A stretch of 64,000 nucleotides of DNA from Acrasis kona (taxonomy: Eukaryota > Heterolobosea > Eutetramitea > Acrasida > Acrasidae). Shown in pieces: positions 1 to 10,700 of the stretch. The stretch is taken from contig JAOPGA020000966.1 of assembly GCA_026419775.2 (NCBI GenBank), positions 1 through 64,000 of the forward strand, in the 5' to 3' direction. Position numbers and translations under genes: made by a program. Position 1 is the stretch's first letter; the number at the start of each line of letters is the position of its first letter. The notes under the pieces are model-generated. The model was not told the DNA's origin, ran no database searches, and saw only the letters and a list, made by a program, of their open reading frames with translations.

Positions 1-1
1 G

Positions 2-112
2 TCCTCTGGTTCTGCTATTTCTATTGTTGATACATTCAAGGCTCTATTACCCAAGAATGGCATAGGCATTTCTCAAACAAGAGTCATCAAAGTGTTATGT
101 AAGTGCAGGTAA
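2..112 (+). CDS. Partial ORF entering from left edge, unknown
   Basis: An open frame runs in from the left edge and stops at 110-112. The residues include the string SIVDTFKALLPKNGIG. I do not recognise the family. A GTAAGT-like sequence lies just before the stop, so the true exon could end slightly earlier. It could equally be chance coding-like sequence, because only 36 codons are visible. Confidence 0.25.
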   Translation, partial: SSGSAISIVDTFKALLPKNGIGISQTRVIKVLCKCR

Positions 113-577
113 TAGAATTAACCAAGATTGCGTTGAGCTCACAGATAAACTTCATGGGGCATCTTCTACAAAAGATTGAGTTACCAATTTTTCGAAAAGA
201 TGTCGGGCAAAACTTTCAACGAAGTAGACGATTGATTATAATCAATGCGTGTAGGGATTTTCTCCACTCGATGCTCTATTTTCCACGTCTCTTACAATTA
301 TCCACTGGTTGGTTCGATTTTCCTCAATCAGTGATTTTTCTCCGCTAGCAGTAACTTCTTCCCATAATCAATTATGTGATTAGGTAGAACGACGAGATCA
401 GGAGGAAACTATTTAGAGTGACTTTATTGACAGTATTTAATGGGTCGTATCGCGTTCACTTTAAATAGGCTCAAGCACCAACCAGTCACAATTTATTAAA
501 TTCTTCGGAGGTTAATCACGATATTGCAGGTCTGCATACTGTGTATTTCTCTAAATCGCTAAGTTAATCACTTTCGA
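113..577. other. Intergenic, nothing recognised
   Basis: No supported gene is seen. A short frame beginning with GTG at 103 has no family resemblance and no ATG. Confidence 0.5.
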
Positions 578-1595
578 TTAAATTTCTAACTCATAAAGTT
601 TCACTGTTCTATCATCAGATGCAGTGGCGATGATATTAGTGTAGATGGGATTCCAACAAACACAATTAATGTCTGATTTGTGTGCTTCAATTCTTTGTAC
701 AAGTGACGTGGTTAGTTTTTGTTTGTCCATATTGAATATTCTTAACATGTTATCCCCACATGCAGTCGCAATTAAATCTCTTCCCATATGTTGGGACCAG
801 CTGATGCTATACACACACCTTTTGTGATGGTCTGCAATCCTATGAATCTGTATCCACTCCAAACACTTGTTGGGTGTGCTGTCGCTTTGAATTCTTTTCC
901 ATATAATTATAGAAGTATCGTCTGAGCAGCTTGCCATATATTCACCTGCATTATCAAATGCCAGAGACCACACTGTAGAGCTGTGTCCTTTCAAAGTACC
1001 AGCGCACACCCATTCGTCATACTCTACATGCCAGTAACGAATTGTATCATCATAGCTACAAGTGTACAGCTCTCCACTATTCGGATGCCACGCTACAAAC
1101 TTTACATCTTGTGAGTGACCTGGTAAAACTTCTAAACATTCAGATGCATCAATGTCATCAAAATTGATCTCATATATCCATACCATCTTATCTCTTCCGC
1201 AAGTGGCAATAAGATCGCCAGACTTATCCCAGCAACATCCTTTAACTTCGCTCTCATGCCCATGCAGAGTCCCACCAAGGACGAAGGTTCCTATGATGTT
1301 TAAAATATTTGATTGAAGCAAGTTTACCATCTGAAAGCTTCCAAATGCACACTGTACCATCAAAGCTTGCAGATGCAATAAGTGAACCACATGGAGACCA
1401 GGATAGAGACCTAACAGTCTTTGAGTGTCCTTGCAGGGTATCTATAAACCTAGCAACCTTTAATTTATGATCGTATTTGTATATCTTTATATTCTTGTCT
1501 GCACCACAAGAGGCTAAAAGCTCACCATTTGGTGACCACTGAACACACCATACCTTGTCTTCGTGTTCGGATAATAGTTCTAACAATGTCAACAT
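578..1595 (-). CDS. CIAO1: CIAO1, cytosolic Fe-S assembly WD40 protein
   Basis: WD40 beta-propeller that, with the CIAO2-MMS19 targeting complex, hands Fe-S clusters to cytosolic and nuclear apoproteins. Two exons (1328-1595 and 578-1290) are joined across a 37-base GT-AG intron, giving 326 residues, close to the usual ~340. Seven WD repeats can be followed. Diagnostic phrases match animal CIAO1, including VRSLSWSPCGSLIASASFDG, GHSSTVWSLAFD, ASCSDD and ATACGDN. The ATG at 1595 is preceded by A/T-rich non-coding DNA. It is the first complete gene in the window and has no close partner. Confidence in orthology is high because similarity runs along the whole protein. Confidence 0.93.
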
Positions 1596-2401
1596 CTTCT
1601 GTTACTTAAAGTAATTAGGTGGAGATTTTACAATATCATGGGTTGACAAGGTTAAGCTGTAGTTGTGAAAGAAGGATAATGCATGGGTACATGACGTTGT
1701 TTTTTAGGTGTTGGATTGCATTGCAGCTAAAGGTGTCACTACACACTTTGTTAATTAATATTGCACCTACTTGCAGCATGAAGAAATTTTTATTGTGAGA
1801 TTTGTGACAGAAAGGGTTCGATGGTTGTAACTAACAGATTATGACTTAGCTGTACGGAGTTGTGTCTTACAATAGACTAAAGAATAATGCGCCAACACAA
1901 AGGCCAGCAAAGTAAACGTGAGGTTAATTATTATCTTAACATTTGATTAGAGGATATACCTATTGTGGTATATGTCGACTAGTTGGTAAAATACAAGTCG
2001 GAACACAGTCTAAAACAACATTGATAAAATATCAAGCAGCTATTTCGATGTCGCAGGTTATGAAATGGTCTGTTCAGAATTGTTTTACGTGATGATGCTT
2101 CTTTCTAGACGCGTAATGGCCCGAGAAGATACAGCTATATTCTCAGAATGGAACAAAGCACTTTAAGAATATTGTGACTCATTGACCAATCAAAATTTAG
2201 GATTACTTTTGCGACCAACTGCTGCCTACTTAATGTTTAGCTTTATACATTTTGGTCGAACTTATAAAATACAATAAATGACAGACGCATTCATTATTGA
2301 TGAACAATATACTTCATGAAGTACTACATATAGAATTCAAACATTTCATAACGGAGTGTTTAACGCACCGGATGTAGGAGGGCTCCCATCACGCATTTAA
2401 G
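1596..2401. other. Intergenic, nothing recognised
   Basis: About 800 A/T-rich bases with many stops in all frames. It separates the start of CIAO1 from a small plus-strand gene and probably holds both promoters. No repeat or RNA gene was seen. Confidence 0.5.
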
Positions 2402-2690
2402 ATGCTGCTAAAAAGAGCTATTGCACAGGAGATCATCAATGGTAGCAATGAATATGTTCGCTTCCACCACCACATCAAGCAAGTTTGTGAATGCTTTAGT
2501 TATCATCAATAAGATTTCCGATACGTACTACAGGGTGGAAGTCTTGGAACTTAATAAGCAGGATGTAGAACAACGTAAATCTCTCCTGCAAAGTCAGTAT
2601 GAGGACAAAAAAAGAATTTTAAGAAGTTTCGAGTTTGCTGATTTGATTGTCACAGATAATAGTTATGAGGAAGAAAGATTGTCAACCTAA
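2402..2690 (+). CDS. Small two-exon protein, unknown
   Basis: Proposed exons 2402-2441 and 2500-2690 are joined by a 58-base GTAGCA...TTTAG intron, giving 76 residues. The protein starts MLLKRAIAQEIIN and is rich in charged residues with a likely coiled coil (QDVEQRKSLLQSQYEDKKRI). Splicing brings two open frames into one, which supports the model, but no family is recognised. The alternative is an unspliced reading from the ATG at 2421, which uses a less natural N-terminus rich in S and T. Confidence 0.45.
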
Positions 2691-3276
2691 TAAAGTTACG
2701 ATAAGATTATCTCTGCAATTCTCAAACCATTTTCGAAATCATAACATATATTAGCGAAAATCTTTACTGTATTCATCTTAAAGAGTTAAAGTCAGACATA
2801 TGTCAAAATTGTAGTTTGTTTACAAACGGAAGTTTTTGAAAGGAGTTGTAGTCGGAGAAGTGTCTTCCGTGGTATAAATTCAAATCGGAAAACAAACACA
2901 CAAACAATCATATAGTTTAGCTAGTAACATTCCCACCCTTGTTGCAAGTGTACATTAATTGAATCATTATAGGTCTTAACGTTGATTTGGTCGTTTACAC
3001 TATAGTCAGTTAAAAAAGTTTCCGAAAGCCCTAGTAGATCTAGGACATCAACTTACCGATCAAAATCAGAATCAGTTTTCTATGTCAAAAGATTCTTGAA
3101 AGCAAGTAAAAGAGCAAGTGGCCTGATTTGTGAATCATCTACGTCTAGTTCTCTCTTCACAATTCTTGTACAACTTCTACAATCCTTGCAACATAAAATC
3201 AGAAATTATTTGCCAGGTTTCAGAAACTTACAAAAACTGCGATTGACCATTAAAAACAATAAATATTTAATTAAAA
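2691..3276. other. Intergenic, nothing recognised
   Basis: A/T-rich non-coding DNA. A 70-codon frame at 3096-3308 lacks an ATG and overlaps the end of the P450 gene on the other strand, so I do not count it. Confidence 0.5.
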
Positions 3277-4861
3277 TCAAGGTGAACTCTTTTGATTTCT
3301 CTTCTTGAAATTCAACTTAAAGTCCTTTGGAGCAGCATATAACAAGAAGGATTGAGGTTTACATTCACAATCTGGACTTGGTAGAGATAATTCAAAAGAT
3401 TGTAACAAGTTGACCAAAAATATTTTTTGTTCCAATAGTGAAAATCGATTACCGATACATGTCCTTGGACCACCTGAGAATGGAATCCAAGCACTGTTGT
3501 GTCTCCCTTTACTTTCCTCTGGCAAGAAACGTTCGGGTCTAAACATTTCAGCATCCTGTCCCCAAACGTGAGGGTTTCTGTGAATAGCAAAAATGTTAAT
3601 GTTAACCATCAATCCCTTTTTCAACTTTAGGTGTCCTAGTTCGGTATCTTCCGACAAGATTCTAGGTGGAGGCAAATGGACTGGAGCGTTGAGACGTAAG
3701 TTTTCCTTCAAGAACATGTTCAAGTACTCTAGCTGATGGATCTGCTCTACTGTTGGAACTTTATTGGCTCCGATCTTTTCTATGATCTCATTATATAACT
3801 TTTCTTGAGTGTCTGGATATTTGCACATGCTATACATTGCGTATGTAAGGGAATTACTAGTGGTGTCATGACCTGCAATGAACATGATGATGGCATTGTC
3901 TCTTAAAGTGGAGTCATCTAGCTTGACCTCTTCTGAGTCGTTGGCGCATACCATCATGTCTAAGAGTGTTTGTGTGTAATCATCTGCGGGTGTGTTGGAG
4001 GCAAGTCTCTGTCTGCACCTGTCGATGACTGAATAAATCAATCCCTCAAAGCGTTTCAAATTGTCTTGGAACCTTTTGGTTTCCTGTGGAGCGAATGTGT
4101 GATACTTTTTTTGCAATAAGACTTTCATAAAGGATATCATGTTGTTCATAACGTAGTCATATGACTCAATGGTTCTTGCACTCTCTGATATTCCTTTTTG
4201 GTGTTCGGAAAGCATGATTTCCTTCAAGTAGTTGAATTCGTAACCAAAGGTGGTACTTCCAAGGACGTCCAATGTGAGGGCTGTCATGAGGGGAACAACT
4301 TTTATCTCTTGTGAAACATCTAGCATGGAACTGATGGCGTCGATGCAGTCCTTAGAGGTGGTTTGGAAGTGTTGGGCGAAGCGGTCGACGTTGACGAAGG
4401 CTGGATTGATAACTTGACGTTGGTTGGTCCAATGCTCACCGTTCGAGAAGACAAGGTTATTATGCCCCACGAGTTGAGTCATGTCTGGGATGAATTAGTT
4501 TTGAGAATGAAGTAAAATACGTACCTGGTGTAAGTAAAATTTTCAACTTTTCAAACTTCCTCCAATTTAAAAGTACTTTCTTTGCCAACTCTGGTTGAGA
4601 TATCACCAGATTCTTCCCGAACATAAAGGTGGTCAAGTACGGTTCAAAGTCGAATTGTTTTGCTCTTTTTAAAGTTTTTTCTGACCCATGTTTCTTGGAA
4701 AAAAATCTTTCGAAGGAAGCAAAAAAACCAACGTAGTTGTTGATTGGCTTTCCTGTGCGAGTGTCGATAACGTATGTTCTTGATCTATATTCAAGGAGCT
4801 TAATGATTGCAAAAATCAACATTGGTACAACCAGAAGTGTCACCATCATGTTCTCGACCAT
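3277..4861 (-). CDS. Cytochrome P450, membrane-anchored
   Basis: Heme-thiolate monooxygenase. Exons 4525-4861 and 3277-4484 with a 40-base intron give 514 residues, normal for a eukaryotic P450. An N-terminal hydrophobic helix (residues about 5-22) should anchor it in the ER. The oxygen-binding I-helix motif AGHDTT lies near residue 318, ExxR is present as ENLR, and the heme loop FSGGPRTCIG near residue 460 has the cysteine ligand. All catalytic signatures are intact. General resemblance is to CYP4/CYP3-like enzymes of fatty-acid or sterol metabolism, but substrate cannot be told from sequence. The gene stands alone. Confidence 0.93.
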
Positions 4862-5074
4862 TTTTTACCCTTTCATCTCTGAAAAAATGTCTTAAAACAG
4901 TTTCAGATTGGAAAGAGGCGGTGGTCGGGTGGATCTATGATTACAATAAAAAACCTATCAATTGACGAACCCTCCTCGTCTTCAATGATGAGAAAATTGA
5001 TCTAGACAAAGGCTCATTGTCAACAATTTGGTAGATTTTAACTTTCATTTACTTTTAAAATAAGTTTATTGCTG

Positions 5075-5590
5075 CTATGTCGAAAGACCTAGTTTCATAG
5101 TGTGACAGTAGATTCGATCTTGAATCGAGTCACTATGTACAAGTTTTAAAACATGTTCTCCTTTGTGTTGCCCAATATATACATATCTACCAGACGAAAT
5201 GTTCTTGGTTGTTGATACTTCAACATTATAAATTTGACCACAAGTGAGGTTATATTCTGTTTCTAAACAGCGTGTACGCACCATAACTGGGGATTTGGAC
5301 GATAAAAATGCGTCTCCTTGGTAGGATTCTAGTAATATATTGCGATTCTTAAAATCCTTAACAACTAAATATCTTATATGAAATTTATCAAATAAAGATA
5401 TGTTTTCGGTTTGAATCTTTATTTGTTCTTCAAAGTCTGTTTCTTTTTTGTTTTCTAGACGGACCACTGACATGTTATGCATTTCTGCCAACCTTAATAT
5501 CTTTCTATACTCTTTACTTCTAAGCGTAGTATAGATAACATTGTTTATTGTGAAGCTCGTCAGTTCCCTCGGACGACTTTGCATTGTCAT
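5075..5590 (-). CDS. Hypothetical protein, 171 aa
   Basis: Single-exon frame from the ATG at 5590, 171 residues. It is soluble-looking, with no signal peptide or membrane helix. The C-terminal part is beta-rich (GRYVYIGQHKGEHVLKLVHS) and could be a small beta-barrel. I do not recognise a family. It is divergently placed against RNF181 with about 350 bases between the starts. Confidence 0.6.
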   Translation of the reverse strand: MTMQSRPRELTSFTINNVIYTTLRSKEYRKILRLAEMHNMSVVRLENKKETDFEEQIKIQTENISLFDKFHIRYLVVKDFKNRNILLESYQGDAFLSSKSPVMVRTRCLETEYNLTCGQIYNVEVSTTKNISSGRYVYIGQHKGEHVLKLVHSDSIQDRIYCHTMKLGLST

Positions 5591-5939
5591 TTCTAAAAAT
5601 AAACATCATTAAAAATAGAAGTGAATTAGGGTATATAAATATCGCGGTTTAAGTAAAGGAAAGGCTTCGTCAAATCTAGATCTTAAAAGTGATTTTCTTT
5701 CAGCTTATACTATGTTACGTGACTATATATAGCTCGTCACATTGTTTCTGCTTTCATTTATAAAAGCTATCAATCACATTGTTTATTTTACTACTTTAAA
5801 GATTGATTGGAATAAAAGACATGATGTCTAACTCAGTGCTTTATGAATTCCGCAAATTTTTTTTGTATCGGACTTCCGTAGTTGAGTGCGAAGTATTTAT
5901 AATATCAACTTGAATGTTCGCCACACAAGAGGAATAAAA
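5591..5939. promoter_or_regulatory. Divergent intergenic region
   Basis: Lies between the minus-strand start at 5590 and the RNF181 start at 5940, so it must hold both promoters. The sequence is A/T-rich with a TATATATA-like stretch near 5723. No defined site is claimed. Confidence 0.35.
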
Positions 5940-6371
5940 ATGGCTTCATACTTTGATGAGCATCACACCAAAGACGACGAGGAAGACGAGCGCGACCTCA
6001 TGCAAATGCAACAAGAATATTTACAACAAAGAGCACAGGAATTCTATAACTCCATGCACAACATCAAACCACCAACCTCAAAATCAGCCTTGCGTGATAT
6101 GGAAGTAGTCTTTTTTGATAAAAATAGAGACAAACTTTATCCAGAGTGCCCAGTATGTCAAGATGACTTTAAGCAGGATGAACAATTAAATAAAATAGAA
6201 TGTAACCACTTGTTCCATAAAAAGTGTTTGAGGGAGTGGTTAGAGAGACATAATACTTGTCCCATGTGCAGACATGAATTACTAACCGACGATCCAGAGT
6301 ACGAAGAAAAGAAACTAGATACCAAAGACAAGTCAAGAAAGAAGGAAAATGTATTCTCAATGTATTCATAA
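5940..6371 (+). CDS. RNF181: RNF181-like RING-H2 E3 ubiquitin ligase
   Basis: E3 ligase of 143 residues. The start at 5940 is chosen because the N-terminus MASYFDEH is the same as in animal RNF181. The RING-H2 finger is CPVCQDDF...CNHLFHKKC...CPMCRHEL, with the eight C3H2C3 ligands all present. The C-terminal tail after the finger (TDDPEYEEKK) also matches the family pattern (TDD.xYEE). Similarity at both ends as well as the finger supports orthology rather than a generic RING protein. An in-frame upstream GTG at 5886 is not needed. Confidence 0.9.
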   Translation: MASYFDEHHTKDDEEDERDLMQMQQEYLQQRAQEFYNSMHNIKPPTSKSALRDMEVVFFDKNRDKLYPECPVCQDDFKQDEQLNKIECNHLFHKKCLREWLERHNTCPMCRHELLTDDPEYEEKKLDTKDKSRKKENVFSMYS

Positions 6372-6441
6372 ATTGTTTTATTATCATTGAGGTTTTTGTT
6401 AATTTATTGTTATGATGTACAAGAGTGGTTTAGAATTCTCA

Positions 6442-6906
6442 TTAGTCACGCTTCCTCTTGAATATACGTAAAAGACTAAGAAGGAAAGCAAAGGATAATA
6501 AAAATTTCCAAATAGTGTCAATAAATGATTCATCTTCCTCTGATCTACATTTGCATGCCTGAAAACATTAGGGAAAGATATGGTTAAATAATCTTACAAT
6601 GGGCATGTCAGCAACACCAGTTTCGTATCCCAATCTCTGATAATATTGATCCCCGTATGTTTCGAGGCTCTTGTAAACCTTATCTGCATACGATTTGTAT
6701 CCGAGGGATGTTAAGCAGCTATGTAAAAGTTGGTCAGATAAATGTTTGTCATATCCTTCATAGTCTCGGATGTATAGATAATCGTGGACTCTGAAAACCC
6801 TGATTACATCGGCGTTGTTATCGATCAGCCCATCTGGTCCATATTCAACGTAGTGCACTCGAAATCCTGTTGGCACATCCCTCTCTATTCTTTGCAGCTC
6901 TTGCAT
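6442..6906 (-). CDS. Predicted tail-anchored protein, unknown
   Basis: Exons 6598-6906 and 6442-6558 with a 39-base intron (GTAAGA...TTTCAG) give 141 residues. Splicing replaces a short read-through tail by one ending in a single hydrophobic helix (IWKFLLSFAFLLSLLRI) followed by KRKRD, as in C-tail-anchored membrane proteins. The soluble part is tyrosine- and aspartate-rich (VHDYLYIRDYEGYDKH). No family is recognised. A degraded copy lies directly upstream (7013-7290), so this gene arose from, or gave rise to, a tandem duplication. Confidence 0.6.
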
Positions 6907-7012
6907 AATTTTTGTGGCAGTTTTCGTGTTTTTGTAAGTTTATAATAGTTTAAAATTAGAACACATTACCAACGGAGTAGACGTTGCGGGTCATAACCAT
7001 ATGATGTACAAG

Positions 7013-7290
7013 GTTTGGAGTCACGCTTTCTCTTTAATACAGGTAAAAGATCAGGTGGAAAGCAAGGGTAACAAAAATTTCCAGACGGAATCAACAAATG
7101 ACTCAACTTCTTCTCCACGTTTGATTGCCTAAAACATTAGATAAACTAATAATCTTATAACGTGTATGTCAGCATTAGCAACTTCGTATCACAATCGTTG
7201 GTAGTATTGAGCCAATCTGGGCTGTATTTAACGTAGCGCTCCCAAAATCCTGTTGGCACATCCTTCTCTATTCTTTCCAGATCTCTCAGC
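7013..7290 (-). pseudogene. Decayed tandem copy of the 6442-6906 gene
   Basis: The DNA aligns with the neighbouring gene at both ends. It shares the first codons (MLRDLERIEKDVPTGF against MQELQRIERDVPTGF), the intron-like segment, and the last exon encoding the membrane helix and KRKRD-like end. Roughly half of the middle is missing, and the frame shifts and meets stops. It is therefore a non-functional duplicate with a large internal deletion. Confidence 0.75.
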
Positions 7291-7797
7291 ATAGTTTGTT
7301 TGTGGAGTGCTTGTGCAATGCCGACGGAGTAGACGTAAAACTACTCTTTGACTAGAATGAACAGTACACTGCCAATAGGAATAAACTAATTGGTACTATA
7401 TGCTGACCGAAGAAGTGTTCTTTTTAATCAGTAATAAATAATCCGGATTGTTAGAGTAACATAGACATTATTATTATAGTGCAACTTGTTTTGCTTGCAC
7501 TATATTAGTCATTGAGTTAATAACTCAAGTGATGATTCAAGCTTTGTCCATCAACTCAAATCGATACAAGAAGCATATACTTTAATAAACAACATCTATG
7601 TACAAAAATAAGAAAGAAACCTCGTGTACACTTTCTAAAACATCTGTGAAACATGCTCCTACATAATCCAAATTGCATTACTCATCTCAGAATACAGCTC
7701 TTCCAATCATTATCACAAAAAACATCAGATTTAAATTACGCTTTTTAGACAACCAGTAATTTATCATTTTTATCCACAAAAGATCGGCCGGCCACAA
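7291..7797. other. Intergenic, promoter of the giant surface protein
   Basis: About 500 A/T-rich bases. There is a TTATTATTATAG stretch near 7470, but no gene or repeat is seen. Confidence 0.4.
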
Positions 7798-10700
7798 ATG
7801 CGGTTAGTGTGGTTATTCACCGCGCTCCTATGTTTCCTATCAAATATTGGATTTGTACTGAACCAAACACCAACACCCGTTGCTAACGTAACCCTCAACA
7901 ACCCCATAACTACGGTTGCTGGTATATACTCTCAAACCACATTTTCTGGAGATAACGGACCAGCTACATCCGCTAGTTTTACCTCATTACAAGGATGTAC
8001 AATCGACTACATTAGAAACATTTTATACGTATGTGACGACCATCGAATCAGAGCAATAAACATGAACACAAATACCATTACTACATTATTGGGATCAACT
8101 ATCGGCTACGCAGGAGACGGAGGACAGTTATCAAATGCAAGATTAAATGCTACCGTCGGTCTTGCTATAAATCCATACCTTAATTTGTTATACATTGCAG
8201 ATACTGGTAACCATGTCATACGCGTGGTTGATATCGGCGCTGGAAGGATTGACCTCCTTGCAGGTACGCCTCATACCAGAGGATACGGTGGTGATGGCGG
8301 CAGCGCTTCCACTGCTTTATTAAACGCTCCAAGTTCTTTGCAATTGGATGTAGCCAATAACATACTCTACGTTTCTGATTACAACAATTATGTTATTAGG
8401 AAAATTCAAATAAATAGTAGAAATATATCTTTGTTGGCAGGTATTCCCACCGTGAGTGGTTACAACAATGATAGTGGTCCTGCTACAAATATTACAATAA
8501 AGTCAATAAACCAATTAGGGTTTGATATGATCAACAATCAACTCTATTTTGTTGATGGTAGTTCTTATCTCCTCCGAAAAGTAGACTTGAACACCAACAT
8601 TGTTTATAGAGTTGGTGGAAATGCGGGTCAAGCTGGAGACGGTAATGACGGCGGACCTGCACTTTCTTCTTATTTCAGAGGTCCAATCGGAGTTGCAGTA
8701 TTTCCACAATACAGCAGTGTCTATGTAGCGGATACCAATGATTGGGCAGTAAGGCTGGTCAACACCAGTACTGGCCGCATAAGCACATTTGCTGGTATCA
8801 AATACAATAGTGGATATACAGGTGACAACGGAGAAGCGGTCGATGCTAAATTCACAGCACCTACTTATATGGCTATTAACTTTGCGACTGGTTTACTCTA
8901 TATTACTGACCCTATTTCTTCGGTTATTAGAGCTGTGCAGACTAGAATGTACTCTAGTTATCCAGCTCCTCCAGGTCCTCCAACTCCTCCAGGTCCCACT
9001 TCAACTCCGACACTGACGTCACCACCCACACCGACTGCTACACCAACACCAACGTTAGCTCGGACACCGACACTAACGCCAACTCCAACACTTACACCCA
9101 CGCCCACCTCTACCCCAACGCCAACACCAACACCTACTCCCACACCCACTGCTCGGACACCGACACCAACACCGACACCAACGTTAAGTTCGACGCCAAC
9201 ACCAACGCCAACGCCTACCCCCACGCCCACCTCTACCCCAACGCCAACACCAACACCTACTCCCACACCCACTGCTCGGACACCGACACCAACACCGACA
9301 CCAACGTTAAGTTCGACGCCAACACCAACGCCAACGCCTACCCCCACACCCACTGCTACCCCAACGCCTACATCAACGTTAATTTCGACGCCAACACCGA
9401 CACCAACATTAAGTTCGACGCCAACCCAAATCTCTACCCCAACGCCTACATCAACGTTAATTTCGACACCAACGCCAACACCAACGTTGATTTCGACGCC
9501 AACACCTACTCCCACGCTCACCTCTACCCCAACAACAACGCTAACACCTACTCCCACACCGACTGCTACCCCAACGCCAACGCCAACGTTAATTTCGACG
9601 CCAACACCGACACCAACGTTGATTTCGACGCCAACGCCCACTTCTACCCCAACGCCAACACCAACGTTGATTTCGACACCAACAACAACACCTACTCCCA
9701 CACCCACTGCTACCCCAACGTCTACTACTCCTATATTCAACATGATATCAACGCTAGCTGGGAGTGACACTAGTGGTTATACTGGAGATGGAGGTCTAGC
9801 ATCGTCAGCTACTCTCCACAATCCAACTGCAATAGAACCAGATCCAATAAACAATCTAGTCTACATTGCAGATAGGGACAACAATGCGATAAGAATGATC
9901 AACATGGCGGATGGAAGAATTTCCACCTACGCAGGTTCTTCAGCGAGTGGATACTCTGGTGACGGTAATTCTACAAATATTAGATTCTACGCACCTACTG
10001 CTCTCTTTTTAGATCTCTTTAATAACTTGTTGTATATTTCTGATCAATTAAATCATCGCGTGAGAGTAATTGACCGTTCTACGGGCATCATTTCTCTCTT
10101 CGCCGGTAGCGGAACAGCTTCCTTCTCCGGTGATGGAGGATTAGCTACTGACGCTGCATTAAATTCTCCAAATGGTATTTACGCTGATGCAGTGAATGGT
10201 TTGGTGTATATATGTGACACAAACAATCACAGAGTGAGAGTGGTTAATAAAACAAGTGGTATCATAACTACGGTGGAATTGGAAATGGAACGTCAACTGG
10301 TTCCTATTCCGGAGAAAACTCTGCATCAATCACCGCTGGCCTCTACTATCCGAATGCAGTTACATTTGATAGCTTAACTAATCTTCTTTATATTTCGGAT
10401 CAGTTTAATAATAGAGTTAGAGCCGTTAATAGATCATCTGGTATTATCCGAACAGTTGTCGGAACTGGATCGGGTGCTAGTGGAGGTGATGGAGGTCTTG
10501 CCACCTCCGCATCACTCAATAATCCATTTGGTTTAGCTCTTGATCCCGTTACAAGATCATTATTTATATCTGAAGCTCAAGGCTTTAAGGTTAGAATGTA
10601 TAATATTACGAGTGGTTTTATTAATACGATAGCTGGTACTGGTAATGCAGGTACTGGTCCTACAGGTGATGGAGGAACGGCGACATCTGCTCAGATATCT

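Noticed and set aside
3096-3308. Plus-strand 70-codon frame upstream of the P450 stop
   Set aside because: Begins with TTG, overlaps the P450 3' end, and has no match to a known family.
8958-9770. Long minus-strand Val-Gly frame (also at 10781-11518, 12308-12748 and 23892-24458)
   Set aside because: These are the antisense of the Pro-Thr repeats; a period-6 repeat without stops is open on both strands. No start context or family, and the sense strand is clearly coding.
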